Below are positions 17,139 through 25,812 of a DNA stretch of 64,000 nucleotides, piece by piece. Made by a program: the position numbers and the translations under genes. The stretch's first letter is position 1. Each line of letters opens with the position of its first letter. Location of the stretch: NCBI RefSeq assembly GCF_014635205.1, contig NZ_BMCN01000001.1, forward strand, positions 620,001 through 684,000, read 5' to 3'. The stretch comes from Jeotgalicoccus aerolatus (lineage in GTDB: Bacteria > Bacillota > Bacilli > Staphylococcales > Salinicoccaceae). The notes beneath the pieces were generated by a model that was not told the DNA's origin, made no database searches, and saw only the letters and a list, made by a program, of their open reading frames with translations.

Positions 17139-18749
17139 GTGGTATCAATTAAAGAAATATTATCCTTGGAACGTTTCAGTAATTTTACTTTAATCAATAA
17201 TAAAGCAGATCTCTCCCGCGAAATTACCAGTGTTGATATAACAGAAACGCCGGATGTTAAAGATTATACGTCCCAAAATACACTGATGCTGACAACTGCT
17301 ATGAACTTTAGAGATGATCAGGAGGCACTGATTCATTTTATCGATGAGCTGAACAGCGTACCGGTTGCAGCACTCGGCATTAAATTATCACGTTTTCTTC
17401 ATACTATTGATGATAAAGTCATTAAACATGCGGATGCCCTTGGATTTCCGTTAATAGAAATTCCGGAAAACTGGAAGCTCGGCCAGGCGACACACAGCAT
17501 ATCAACTTATATTTCAAAAAACGAAACAGAAAAATTATATTATGCTTTAGAAGTTCAGCAGCGCATGAATTCTATGCTGATTAAAGAATTCAGTGTAGAA
17601 CGCATGCTGAATCAGCTCAGTCAGTTTCTCCGTCTGCCGCTGATTCTCGTGAATCCTTTTTACAAAGTAGAAGTAACAAGCAACGATTTTAATAATAACC
17701 AGAAACTGCTGAAAGAAAATATGAGATATTTCAATACGGTCTACCTGCCGGAAAAAGAACATTTAAATGTCGATTTCAACAGTAAGATTGCCGTTTTTGA
17801 AGTGCGGGCTTTCTCGTATTTCCCTTATTATTTAATTGTTTCAAATTTAGAGACGATCAGTTATCCTTTCAGTCATCTGGCAATAGAACAAGCGATTAAC
17901 TCACTGTCATTCGCACTTTATAAAGATTCGAGAATACGCGCAACGGAACAGGAAGATGTGAACCTGCTGTTCAGTTCGCTGATTAACACTACTGAAGGAT
18001 CTCCAATCAGTTTAGAAAGTAACCCGGAGTTCTTTGAACGGTATCATTTAATCGATTCATCATATTATAAAGTGATTATATGCGGAATTGATCCGGGCAG
18101 TGAAATTGAAAATTCCGAGTATGTCAGCGAACGGTATCAGCTGACTTTTGAATGGCTGCAAAGCGTACTCGTTACACTCGACCCAAACATCAGTATTTTC
18201 GGTTTTGGCGATTCTAACAAATTTGCTATCCTGCTCCAGGATAAGCATGAATACTATGAAGCCTATTGCAGACATTTGCAGCAGGAATACAAAAAATTCT
18301 TTAAGGAATCCTTGTCATTTGGGATCGGCAATGAAGTATCTGACTTCACTCAGATTCATTCATCCTTCCTCGAAGCGCTGGAAACCTTTGATCTTTCAAA
18401 GAAAGATGGCATGACAGAGTTTCTGGAAGTTTATCGTCCAAGAAATTTTGAAGAGCTGCTGCAGCTTTTACCGCAGGATAAAGTTCGCCCCTTTGTGCAC
18501 AGCACACTTGGGGATCTGGCCTTCCCTTCAAATACAAAAGATAAGGAACTGAAAAAAACACTGCAGATTTATATGGATAACCAATGTGATATTACGAAGA
18601 CTTCAAATGAAATTTTCGTGCATAGAAATACTGTTAAGTACCGTATAAATAAATGTGAAGAAATGCTGAAAGTAAATGTTATGGATCCCGTCCATTCGCT
18701 TAACATACGTCTCGCTTTGTTTATTTCACAGCATATCCAGAATGATTAG
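17139..18749 (+). CDS. pucR: PucR-family transcriptional regulator of purine/ureide catabolism
   Basis: A 536-residue regulator. The first ~120 residues form the PucR sensor domain (starting VSIKEILSLERF, with LGIKLSRF). A central GGDEF-like region with no GGDEF motif follows. The C-terminus is a PucR-type helix-turn-helix: ETLQIYMDNQCDITKTSNEIFVHRNTVKYRI in outline, with HRNTVKYR as the hallmark. Such proteins activate purine-degradation genes in response to pathway intermediates. It starts at GTG 17139 with GGGTGATG upstream. Lying between allB and the first MFS gene, it is the obvious regulator of this island. Confidence 0.92.
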   Translation: MVSIKEILSLERFSNFTLINNKADLSREITSVDITETPDVKDYTSQNTLMLTTAMNFRDDQEALIHFIDELNSVPVAALGIKLSRFLHTIDDKVIKHADALGFPLIEIPENWKLGQATHSISTYISKNETEKLYYALEVQQRMNSMLIKEFSVERMLNQLSQFLRLPLILVNPFYKVEVTSNDFNNNQKLLKENMRYFNTVYLPEKEHLNVDFNSKIAVFEVRAFSYFPYYLIVSNLETISYPFSHLAIEQAINSLSFALYKDSRIRATEQEDVNLLFSSLINTTEGSPISLESNPEFFERYHLIDSSYYKVIICGIDPGSEIENSEYVSERYQLTFEWLQSVLVTLDPNISIFGFGDSNKFAILLQDKHEYYEAYCRHLQQEYKKFFKESLSFGIGNEVSDFTQIHSSFLEALETFDLSKKDGMTEFLEVYRPRNFEELLQLLPQDKVRPFVHSTLGDLAFPSNTKDKELKKTLQIYMDNQCDITKTSNEIFVHRNTVKYRINKCEEMLKVNVMDPVHSLNIRLALFISQHIQND

Positions 18750-18771
18750 TTGTGAACAGTCAATAATTATT

Positions 18772-18813
18772 AAAACACTCATTGTCCAATGTGAACAATG
18801 AGTGTTTTCCTTT
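18772..18813 (+). terminator. Intrinsic terminator after pucR
   Basis: A perfect 14-bp stem, AAAACACTCATTGT with ACAATGAGTGTTTT, is followed by a T-rich tract. Confidence 0.9.
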
Positions 18814-18860
18814 TCAGGCGTATACTATAAGTAGTTAAAAATTTATAGAAGGCGTACTTC

Positions 18861-20114
18861 ATGAACGAATTAGAAAAAAACGGCTCCCAGTACTATAAGA
18901 AAATTATAGTCGCTTTAGTACTTGGTTGGGTCGCGATCTGGATTTACAGAACGATACTAACACCAATCTATCCTCAAATTCAAAGCTCCTTAGGTGATGT
19001 TTCACAATCACAAATTGGTCTTATCGCTTCTGTTTACTTCTTTGCTTATACAGGAATGCAAATTCCCGCAGGTGCACTGGCTGATAAATTTGGTCAGAAA
19101 GCAGTCTTAATACCAGCATTTATCGGGTTTGCAATCGGTGCAGTCGTACTTGGTACATCGAGCACAATCATTCAAGTTTACATCGGTTCACTGATTGCCG
19201 GTCTAGCAACAGGTAGTTATTACGAATCAGCATACAGTTTATCAGCAAAACACGTGCCAAAAGACAAGAAAACTTTTGCCAACGCAATTATCAGCAGCGG
19301 TTCTGCTGTCGGTATGGTAATCGGTCTTATAGGTTCTTCAGTTTTAGTCGGCGGACTTAATATCGAATGGAACTGGATGCTTTACGGTACAGCGTTAATT
19401 ATCCTCGGCGTCACATTTGTATTCTTCATCAACATCAAGAGTGATAAAAAAGCTGCCGTAATTGAAAACCCAGAGAATGCTGAAGCCACTTCAGCAGATA
19501 TCGTCACTGATCAAGAAAATGATGTATCACTATTCTCAAGCAAGCACATTACAGTTTACTTTACCTATTTCGCAGTGTGTTACGGTTACTACATGATCGT
19601 GACATGGTTACCGTCGTTCCTAGTTGCTGAAAAAGGATTCGCACAATCAGATGTGGGTTATGTTTCAGCCTTAGTTGCTGTTGCAGGTATTCCAGGTGCC
19701 TTAATTTTTGCCCGTCTGATCGACAGAAGACAACAGGATCGTTTGAAATACATCCTGATGCTGTTAATCGTTGCAGCAATTATGATTGGTCTGACAGTAT
19801 ACTCCCCAGCACCTTGGGTACTATATATCGCACTGATTATCTACGGATTAATGGGTAAACTGGCTATAGACCCGGTACTGATTACTTATGTATCAGATTC
19901 TGTTCCAGAGCATAAAACAGCAAAAGCGCTTGGTCTGTTTAACTTCTTCGGAATGGCATCATCAGTCGTTGCCCCTTGGCTGACAGGTTATATCGGTGAC
20001 GTTACTGGATCACAAGTCCTTGCTTTCTACATCGGTTCAATCTTACTAATTGCCGCAGCAGTATTTTTCTTCTTTGTAATCTACCTTAGAAGCGGAAAAG
20101 AATCACACGCTTAA
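18861..20114 (+). CDS. MFS transporter of the ureide island, copy A
   Basis: A 417-residue major facilitator with twelve predicted helices. The loop 2-3 signature is GALADKFGQKAVLIP, and an acidic stretch of about 25 residues lies in the central cytoplasmic loop. The N-terminal segment LGWVAIWIYRTILTPIYPQI resembles anion/organic acid (ACS-type) symporters. It lies right after pucR on the same strand, separated by a terminator, so it has its own promoter. Likely role: uptake of allantoin, allantoate or another pathway compound; the substrate is inferred from context only. Confidence 0.85.
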   Translation: MNELEKNGSQYYKKIIVALVLGWVAIWIYRTILTPIYPQIQSSLGDVSQSQIGLIASVYFFAYTGMQIPAGALADKFGQKAVLIPAFIGFAIGAVVLGTSSTIIQVYIGSLIAGLATGSYYESAYSLSAKHVPKDKKTFANAIISSGSAVGMVIGLIGSSVLVGGLNIEWNWMLYGTALIILGVTFVFFINIKSDKKAAVIENPENAEATSADIVTDQENDVSLFSSKHITVYFTYFAVCYGYYMIVTWLPSFLVAEKGFAQSDVGYVSALVAVAGIPGALIFARLIDRRQQDRLKYILMLLIVAAIMIGLTVYSPAPWVLYIALIIYGLMGKLAIDPVLITYVSDSVPEHKTAKALGLFNFFGMASSVVAPWLTGYIGDVTGSQVLAFYIGSILLIAAAVFFFFVIYLRSGKESHA

Positions 20115-20124
20115 ATATATTTAT

Positions 20125-20171
20125 AAAAGCAGCGGAGTCATCTATTTAATAGATATCTTCGCTGCTTTTTT
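20125..20171 (+). terminator. Intrinsic terminator after MFS copy A
   Basis: An imperfect stem, AAAAGCAGCG with CGCTGCTTTT, is followed by TTTTTT. Confidence 0.75.
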
Positions 20172-20201
20172 GTCTTGAATTTTATAATTGCTCACTGACG
20201 A

Positions 20202-20238
20202 AAATGAGTCCCCTCTTTTGCAGGGGACTCATTTATTT
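20202..20238. terminator. Bidirectional terminator between MFS copy A and the SLC13 carrier
   Basis: A perfect 13-bp stem, AAATGAGTCCCCT with AGGGGACTCATTT, lies in the convergent gap. Confidence 0.88.
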
Positions 20239-20252
20239 TATTTATTAAACTG

Positions 20253-21875
20253 TTAGAACGGGAATACATGCAGGTCGATACCGTAAACGACCGGCACCCA
20301 CAGATAAACCACAACGATAATGATAACTGAAGCAATGACATTCAGCCAGAACCCTGTTTTAACCATTTCTGCGATACTTACCTTATTTGTTCCAAAGACA
20401 ATCGCATTCGGCGGTGTTCCGACAGGCAGCATGAAAGCACAGTTTGCAGCCATTGCTGCCGGAATCATTAAAGCAAGCGGATGAACATCAAGAGCAATCG
20501 CAAGTCCTGCAAGTACAGGTAAAATCATCGTTGCTGTTGCTGTATTTGATGTGAACTCTGTTAAGAACAGTATTAAAATTGCCACGATAGCAATCATCAG
20601 AATCAGCGGCATGCCGCCTACACCTGCGAGCATTTCACCAATCCAGGCATCTACGCCTGTGGCAACTATAGATCCAGCTAAAGCCAGCCCGCCCCCGAAC
20701 AGAAGCAGAACGCCCCAAGGCAAGTCTTTTGCGACACCCCAGTCGAGAACACGCCCGTTTTGTTTCTTCGATGGAATCAGGAACAGAAGAACAGCAGCGA
20801 ACATCGCAATGGAACCGTCGCCGAGCATTTCTGTAAACGCGAACTGATCGAAGAAAAAACCGCGCATAATCCATAGGGCTGCTGCCAGGATGAATATTAC
20901 CAGCACCCATACTTCTTCTCTTGTCATTTTTCCAAGCTTTTCAAGTTCATCTGTGATAATTTTACGTCCGCCCGGCAGTTCTTTCATACCGTGCTTAAAC
21001 GAGAAGTAATTCATATATGCCCAGGCAATCGCAAGCATTACAATGACTACCGGTATACCGACGAGCATCCACTGGGCAAAGTTTAATTCAACATCAAAAA
21101 TCTGTCTCATCTGGCCTGCCAGTATAATCAGCGGCGGCGTTCCGATTAAAGTACCGAGTCCGCCGATTGTTCCTGCATAACCGATACCGAGGACGAGTGC
21201 TTTCTCAAATAATTTAACATCGCCTCCGAGTTCCGGCGTTGATAACGAATGTGCTTCTTTAATAATTGCAAGACCGATTGGAATCATAATCATTACTGCT
21301 GCTGTATTGGATACGAACATTGAAAGCAAGGCAGTAGAGACCATAAAACCAAGTAAAATTGTTGCTGTTGTCGTACCTATAGCTTTAATAATAGACAGGG
21401 CAATACGGGTATGTAAATTCCATTTTTCCATTGCTACGGCGAGTAAGAAACCGCCTAAGAATAAGAATACTATGTCATCTCCGTAAAAACTTGCTGTTTC
21501 CTGATTTGACATTACTCCACCCATCGGGAACAGAACCAGGGGCAACAGCGATGTGGCTGGAATCGGAATAGCTTCGGTGACCCACCAAGTTGCTATCCAC
21601 AATGCCGCAGCAACAACAAAGATGCCTGTGCTGTCCAGTGAATCGGATTTTAAAAACAGCAGAGCCAGAACAAAAAGCAGAGGCCCTAAAATTAAACCGA
21701 TTAATTGAGCTTTACTATATGCTTTCCTGTGCTCTTCAGGCGAAGGCGCACCGGTCGCTGCATTTCTTAAATCTTTAGTACTAAAAAACTTGAGTAATGA
21801 TTTTGTCCTTTTGGATTCACTCCAAAGGTTATCATAACTTTTTTGGACAACTCCTCTATCTTTGGAATCGCTCAC
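20253..21875 (-). CDS. SLC13/DASS-family sodium-coupled anion symporter
   Basis: A 540-residue carrier related to SdcS/CitT-type dicarboxylate symporters. Both SNT signatures are present: FVSNTAAVMIMIP in the first repeat and FTSNTATATMILP in the second, each followed by a Pro-rich hairpin. About eleven membrane helices follow a cytoplasmic N-terminal arm of ~50 residues. The start is GTG 21873-21875 with GGGGGGAT 5-7 nt upstream. A cre-like box (21981-21994) about 105 bp upstream suggests catabolite control. In this context it could carry oxalurate, oxamate or a C4-dicarboxylate; not decidable here. Confidence 0.9.
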   Translation of the reverse strand: MSDSKDRGVVQKSYDNLWSESKRTKSLLKFFSTKDLRNAATGAPSPEEHRKAYSKAQLIGLILGPLLFVLALLFLKSDSLDSTGIFVVAAALWIATWWVTEAIPIPATSLLPLVLFPMGGVMSNQETASFYGDDIVFLFLGGFLLAVAMEKWNLHTRIALSIIKAIGTTTATILLGFMVSTALLSMFVSNTAAVMIMIPIGLAIIKEAHSLSTPELGGDVKLFEKALVLGIGYAGTIGGLGTLIGTPPLIILAGQMRQIFDVELNFAQWMLVGIPVVIVMLAIAWAYMNYFSFKHGMKELPGGRKIITDELEKLGKMTREEVWVLVIFILAAALWIMRGFFFDQFAFTEMLGDGSIAMFAAVLLFLIPSKKQNGRVLDWGVAKDLPWGVLLLFGGGLALAGSIVATGVDAWIGEMLAGVGGMPLILMIAIVAILILFLTEFTSNTATATMILPVLAGLAIALDVHPLALMIPAAMAANCAFMLPVGTPPNAIVFGTNKVSIAEMVKTGFWLNVIASVIIIVVVYLWVPVVYGIDLHVFPF

Positions 21876-21980
21876 AAAAATCCCCCCTAAAATAAACATG
21901 ATTTGAATTTATCATAAATATTCAGATAAATCTATATAAATTTAATGTTTACTGATAAGTTTATCTTATTATTAAAATCA

Positions 21981-21994
21981 TGTAAGCGCTTATA
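21981..21994. promoter_or_regulatory. cre-like catabolite responsive element
   Basis: TGTAAGCGCTTATA matches the CcpA-box consensus (TGWAARCGYTWNCW) at all but one of the fixed positions. It lies about 105 bp upstream of the SLC13 start codon. Confidence 0.6.
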
Positions 21995-22031
21995 GTAAGA
22001 ATTGTGCGAATAGTTTGTACCCATCTTTCAT

Positions 22032-22062
22032 AAAAAAACCCAAAGCTGATGTGAGCTTTGGG
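22032..22062 (-). terminator. Intrinsic terminator after MFS copy B
   Basis: On the minus strand, CCCAAAGCT and AGCTTTGGG form a 9-bp stem followed by seven T. Confidence 0.9.
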
Positions 22063-22086
22063 AAGGTCTTACTATTTAATATTAAT

Positions 22087-23319
22087 TTAATTTTCTACAT
22101 GCTCTACTCTTTTATAACCTGATTCATCCAGCAGGAATACCGCAATAATACCGACTGCAAGCAGGCCGCCTGCAAGGTAGAAACCCATATCCAAGTTTCC
22201 TGTAACATCTGTAATGAAACCGGTAATGTACGGTGCTAAAATTGATGCCGACATTCCGATAAAGTTATAAATACCGAATGAAGTTGCAAGACCGACACGC
22301 GGTGCGTTATTAGCTACAACGGCAATCAGTACAGGGTTTGTACTTAACTTACCAACGATACCATAAACGATGAGTGATACATAGAGTACCCATATCTGGT
22401 CGAAGAGTACTATAGATATTGTCGATAGAAAAGCCAGCGGAACCATTACTAATAATACCGGGCGCTGCTTGCCTAATTTATCTGACAGCCATCCGAAGAA
22501 CAGCATACCAGGAATTGATGCCCATGGTACTAATGATGACACGAAAGCAACACTTGAGCCGCTGATGCCGCGTGCTGTTTCAAGGTAGTACGGCAGCCAG
22601 GTCAGAATTACGAAGAAACCGTAGATCGAACAGAATATAGTGATAAAAGCCAGTATAAGGTTTCTATTTTTGAACAGTTCCGATACTTTCAGTTTCGCCG
22701 GCGCACCGCTTTCGCTCGTTGGCGCCTGATAACCGGGCGGGTGCTCCTTCACTATAATCCACATAATAATACCGATCACAATTACGATAACACCCATAAT
22801 CCAGAACGGTGTACGCCATGACATGTCCATTTCCTGAACTGTAATACTGGAAATCCAATACCCGGCTGACATACCGATAGCCATACCACTGTTAATAATG
22901 GCACTGCCGAGTGTCAGGCGTTTTTGCGGAATTGCTTCAGATGATAATCCGTACTGCGGTCCGTAGAATACCCCCTGGAAAGTACCAGTCAGGAACCACA
23001 TCATCAGGAACATATAGAATGTTATCATCTGTCCTGAAACTATTGCAAGCACACCAAAGCCGATAAAGGCAGGGATAATCATTTTCTTCCTTCCGAATTT
23101 ATCTCCGAGATAGCCTGAAGGAATCTGTGTGACAGTATATCCTAAGAAGAACAGACTGCTCAGAAGGCCGAGCTGGGTTGCGTTAATGGCAAATTCAGAC
23201 TGAATATTGGTCATAATCGGATTTAAAATTGTACGCGTTGCATAAATCGCAATCCATCCGAGCGTAAAAACAATGACGATTTTTATCCAGTAGCTGTTGG
23301 AAAGTTTTTTGTTTTCCAT
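22087..23319 (-). CDS. MFS transporter of the ureide island, copy B
   Basis: A 410-residue, twelve-helix major facilitator. Its N-terminus (LGWIAIYATRTILNPIMTNI) and loop motif GYLGDKFGRKKMIIP show clear kinship to the MFS gene at 18.9 kb, but without the central acidic loop. SD AAGGAG. It is divergent from the pucG aminotransferase, sharing a 226-bp control region with it. Two related carriers on either side of an SLC13 carrier suggest separate uptake of different ureides or export of a by-product. The substrate is unknown. Confidence 0.85.
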   Translation of the reverse strand: MENKKLSNSYWIKIVIVFTLGWIAIYATRTILNPIMTNIQSEFAINATQLGLLSSLFFLGYTVTQIPSGYLGDKFGRKKMIIPAFIGFGVLAIVSGQMITFYMFLMMWFLTGTFQGVFYGPQYGLSSEAIPQKRLTLGSAIINSGMAIGMSAGYWISSITVQEMDMSWRTPFWIMGVIVIVIGIIMWIIVKEHPPGYQAPTSESGAPAKLKVSELFKNRNLILAFITIFCSIYGFFVILTWLPYYLETARGISGSSVAFVSSLVPWASIPGMLFFGWLSDKLGKQRPVLLVMVPLAFLSTISIVLFDQIWVLYVSLIVYGIVGKLSTNPVLIAVVANNAPRVGLATSFGIYNFIGMSASILAPYITGFITDVTGNLDMGFYLAGGLLAVGIIAVFLLDESGYKRVEHVEN

Positions 23320-23390
23320 GGTTAATCTCCTTTTATAATATTTTTATATTATGATCACCTTATATTTTACAGGACCTCTCCAGATATTAC

Positions 23391-23409
23391 TTTATCTATA
23401 GTAGATAAA
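23391..23409. promoter_or_regulatory. Inverted repeat in the MFS copy B - pucG divergent promoter region
   Basis: TTTATCTA-TAG-TAGATAAA is a perfect 8-bp inverted repeat with a 3-bp spacer, about 70 bp from the MFS start and 140 bp from pucG. It is a plausible operator for coordinated control. No family can be assigned. Confidence 0.4.
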
Positions 23410-23545
23410 ATTTTTATATACATTGTGCAAAACATCACAAAAAACTGGTGTGAAAATAAGTTTTATAAAAATATTTGTATAATTGCGTTAATAATTATAT
23501 TATTAACAGTACAAAAAAATAAAAAGACGAAGGATGATGCGCATA

Positions 23546-24769
23546 ATGGCAAGTTTACAAATAAACAAAAGACTGATCATGACACCTGGACCTGTTGCAG
23601 TGGATCCGAGAGTATCCCAGGCTATGAGCAATTCTATTCTTGGACAATTCGATCCGGAATTTACCGGAATAATGGATGAAACTATGGAATTAATCCGGAA
23701 ATCATTTAAAACTGAAAATAAATGGTCATTTCCAATAGACGGCACAAGCCGTGCCGGCATCGAGGCTGTAATTGCCAGTATCGTTGAGCCGGGCGACAAG
23801 GTACTCGTTCCGATAATCGGACGTTTCGGTTACCTGGTGACTGAACTGGTTGAACGGGCCGGCGGTGTCGTTCATACAATCGAAGCGCCGATGGGAGAAG
23901 TAATCCCTGAGGATGATATTATAAAAAAAATGGATGAAGTACAACCTAAAGTTCTGACAATTATTCACGGAGAAACATCGTCCGGCCGCCTGCAGCCGAT
24001 TCAGAAAATTGGACATGCAGCAAAAGAACGCGGCATCTTTACTGTAGTCGATGCAGTGGCAACTTATATGGGCCAGGATATAGCGGTTGATGAATGGGCA
24101 CTCGATGCAGTAATCGGCGGTGCCCAGAAATGTCTGTCGGTGCCGTCGGGAATTACTCCGATTACCTTTAATGAACGTTTCAGCGATGAGATCAATAAGC
24201 GGAAACGCGTGGAAAAAGGAATACGTACAGAGAATGACAAGTCGACATCCCATTTCATTACGAGCAACTATCTGGATTTAACCCAGCTGCAGGACTACTG
24301 GGGCGAACGCCGCTTAAACCACCATACAGAGGCAACGGTAAATGTATACGGGCTGTATGAAGGACTGAAACTCGCAGTAGCTGAAGGAGTAGAAGCACGA
24401 GCCCGCCGTCACAGCTATCACCACGAAGCGATGAAAGAAGGAATAAAAGCACTCGGTCTTGAGCTGTTCGGTGATGAAGAACATGAGATGCAGATGGTCG
24501 TCTGCGTTAAAATACCGGAAGGAATTAATGACGCGGAATTCCGTGCTGAGTTGCTATCACGCTTCGGTGTTGAAATTGCCGGCACCTTCGGTGCGGCTGC
24601 AGGTAAAATCTGGCGCATCGGTACTATGGGACATGTTGCTGAAAAACAGAATCTGCTGAACTTCATTACTACATTCGGTGTGTTTATACAGTCGCAGGGA
24701 GCAGACAATATTGACCCTGCCGCTGGATTAAAAGCGATGACAGACTTTTACGATAACAATTCACTATAA
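23546..24769 (+). CDS. pucG: PucG-type (S)-ureidoglycine--glyoxylate aminotransferase
   Basis: A 407-residue class V PLP aminotransferase. It has the N-terminal block MTPGPVAVDPRV, DGTSRAGIEAV near residue 65, and the PLP-binding Lys in GGAQKCLSVPSG near residue 195. The family includes PucG and alanine/serine-glyoxylate transaminases; the Ser/Arg-rich DGTSR block and the ureide setting favour PucG. It transfers the amino group of ureidoglycine to glyoxylate, giving oxalurate and glycine. The third of three in-frame ATGs (23546) is chosen because the AAGGATGAT SD then has a normal spacer. Confidence 0.88.
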   Translation: MASLQINKRLIMTPGPVAVDPRVSQAMSNSILGQFDPEFTGIMDETMELIRKSFKTENKWSFPIDGTSRAGIEAVIASIVEPGDKVLVPIIGRFGYLVTELVERAGGVVHTIEAPMGEVIPEDDIIKKMDEVQPKVLTIIHGETSSGRLQPIQKIGHAAKERGIFTVVDAVATYMGQDIAVDEWALDAVIGGAQKCLSVPSGITPITFNERFSDEINKRKRVEKGIRTENDKSTSHFITSNYLDLTQLQDYWGERRLNHHTEATVNVYGLYEGLKLAVAEGVEARARRHSYHHEAMKEGIKALGLELFGDEEHEMQMVVCVKIPEGINDAEFRAELLSRFGVEIAGTFGAAAGKIWRIGTMGHVAEKQNLLNFITTFGVFIQSQGADNIDPAAGLKAMTDFYDNNSL

Positions 24770-24830
24770 CCTGAAGAGCCCGGATCCTGCTTTAACATTC
24801 GAGAATCCGCCTTTCATTTATTTCAGCGTA

Positions 24831-24873
24831 AAAAGGCTCGGAAATCTTAAATTCAAGATTCCCGAGCCTTTTA
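24831..24873. terminator. Bidirectional terminator after pucG
   Basis: A long stem, AAAAGGCTCGGAAATCTT with AAGATTCCCGAGCCTTTT, has one mismatch. It sits between convergent genes. Confidence 0.92.
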
Positions 24874-24892
24874 TCTTATTGTCCCAGTTTCT

Positions 24893-25090
24893 TTATATAC
24901 TCCGCACTTCAAGAGAAGTTACCAGACTTAAATTAACGTAAACTTCTCCGCCGCTCCGACTCGGAAGTTTCACAAACTGATTATCTTCAAAAGTACCGTC
25001 GATTAAGCCGAGCAGCTCATTTACCGCTTCTGTCTTGTTCACTTCCATCGTCGATCCGCCGATATAATGAATCGTAATAATCTGTTTCAT
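24893..25090 (-). CDS. Small conserved-looking hypothetical protein
   Basis: A 65-residue protein starting MKQIITIHYIGGSTMEV and ending LVTSLEVRSI. An alternating hydrophobic pattern suggests a small beta-rich fold, and there is no membrane segment. The ATG at 25088-25090 is chosen because GAGGTG lies 6 nt upstream; a GTG three codons earlier would overlap the SD. Monocistronic, ended by the bidirectional terminator. I do not recognise a function. A real gene is supported by the SD, the terminator and the compact coding pattern. Confidence 0.7.
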   Translation of the reverse strand: MKQIITIHYIGGSTMEVNKTEAVNELLGLIDGTFEDNQFVKLPSRSGGEVYVNLSLVTSLEVRSI

Positions 25091-25170
25091 TTCCTTCACC
25101 TCTTTGTAAACTATACCCGTATTTTATAACTTTAAAAATGTTAAAATTGAGCATATTAAGGAGTGATATT

Positions 25171-25809
25171 ATGTCACAGGGTGAACGTAATTTACAGGAA
25201 ATGCACGGAACAAAACGCCGTGCAGATGCTTTTTACAACAATCAGATGATCGACTATTTAAATACGGAAATGCAGGAGTTTGTGAAAGCCCGGCAGTTTT
25301 TGTTCATGTCGACAAGCGACGCCGGCGGCAACTGTGATTCGACCTTTAAAGCTGGTGAACCGGGTTTCGTTTATATAATAGACAATAAACGTCTCATGTA
25401 CCCGGAATACCGCGGCAACGGTGTCATGGCATCGCTTGGAAATATTACTGAGAATCCGCATATCGGCCTTCTGTTTATCGATTTCTTTGAAGATCAGATC
25501 GGACTGCACGTTAACGGTGCTGCTGAAATTATTGAAAACGATGAACTACATACAATTATTCCGGATAAAAACACCCGAACTGCTCTTTTTGCACAGCACG
25601 AAAACCGGACAGAACTCTGGGTCGTGACGACAGTGCATGAAGCTTACATCCACTGTTCGAAACATATCCCTAAGCTCGTCGATACGAAAAATCTAACTGA
25701 CTGGGGAACCGATGATACTAAAAATCTAACTGACTGGGGAACCGATGATACTAAAAAAAAGGGCGGCGACTATTTTAAAGTGAAACAAAGTAAAAAAGAG
25801 CGGGAATAA
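25171..25809 (+). CDS. Pyridoxamine 5'-phosphate oxidase-family (FMN-binding split-barrel) protein
   Basis: A 212-residue protein. The region from residue 35 to 165 has the PNPOx-like barrel pattern: FLFMSTSDAGGNCDSTFKAG, then DNKRLMYPEYRGNGVMASLGNI, then IGLLFIDF. Such proteins bind FMN or F420/heme and often reduce or sequester small toxic compounds; the actual substrate is unknown. The start is the ATG at 25171 with AAGGAG upstream. The C-terminal ~45 residues contain a tandem duplication of an 11-residue unit (TKNLTDWGTDD), encoded by a 33-bp exact repeat at about 25684-25749. It is followed by a lysine-rich tail. Confidence 0.85.
   Translation: MSQGERNLQEMHGTKRRADAFYNNQMIDYLNTEMQEFVKARQFLFMSTSDAGGNCDSTFKAGEPGFVYIIDNKRLMYPEYRGNGVMASLGNITENPHIGLLFIDFFEDQIGLHVNGAAEIIENDELHTIIPDKNTRTALFAQHENRTELWVVTTVHEAYIHCSKHIPKLVDTKNLTDWGTDDTKNLTDWGTDDTKKKGGDYFKVKQSKKERE
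25684..25753 (+). repeat. 33-bp in-frame tandem duplication inside the PNPOx-like gene
   Basis: The segment containing AAAAATCTAACTGACTGGGG occurs twice in a row, 33 bp apart, with no internal difference apart from one edge base. This adds 11 residues without shifting frame. Confidence 0.9.
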
Positions 25810-25812
25810 TTA

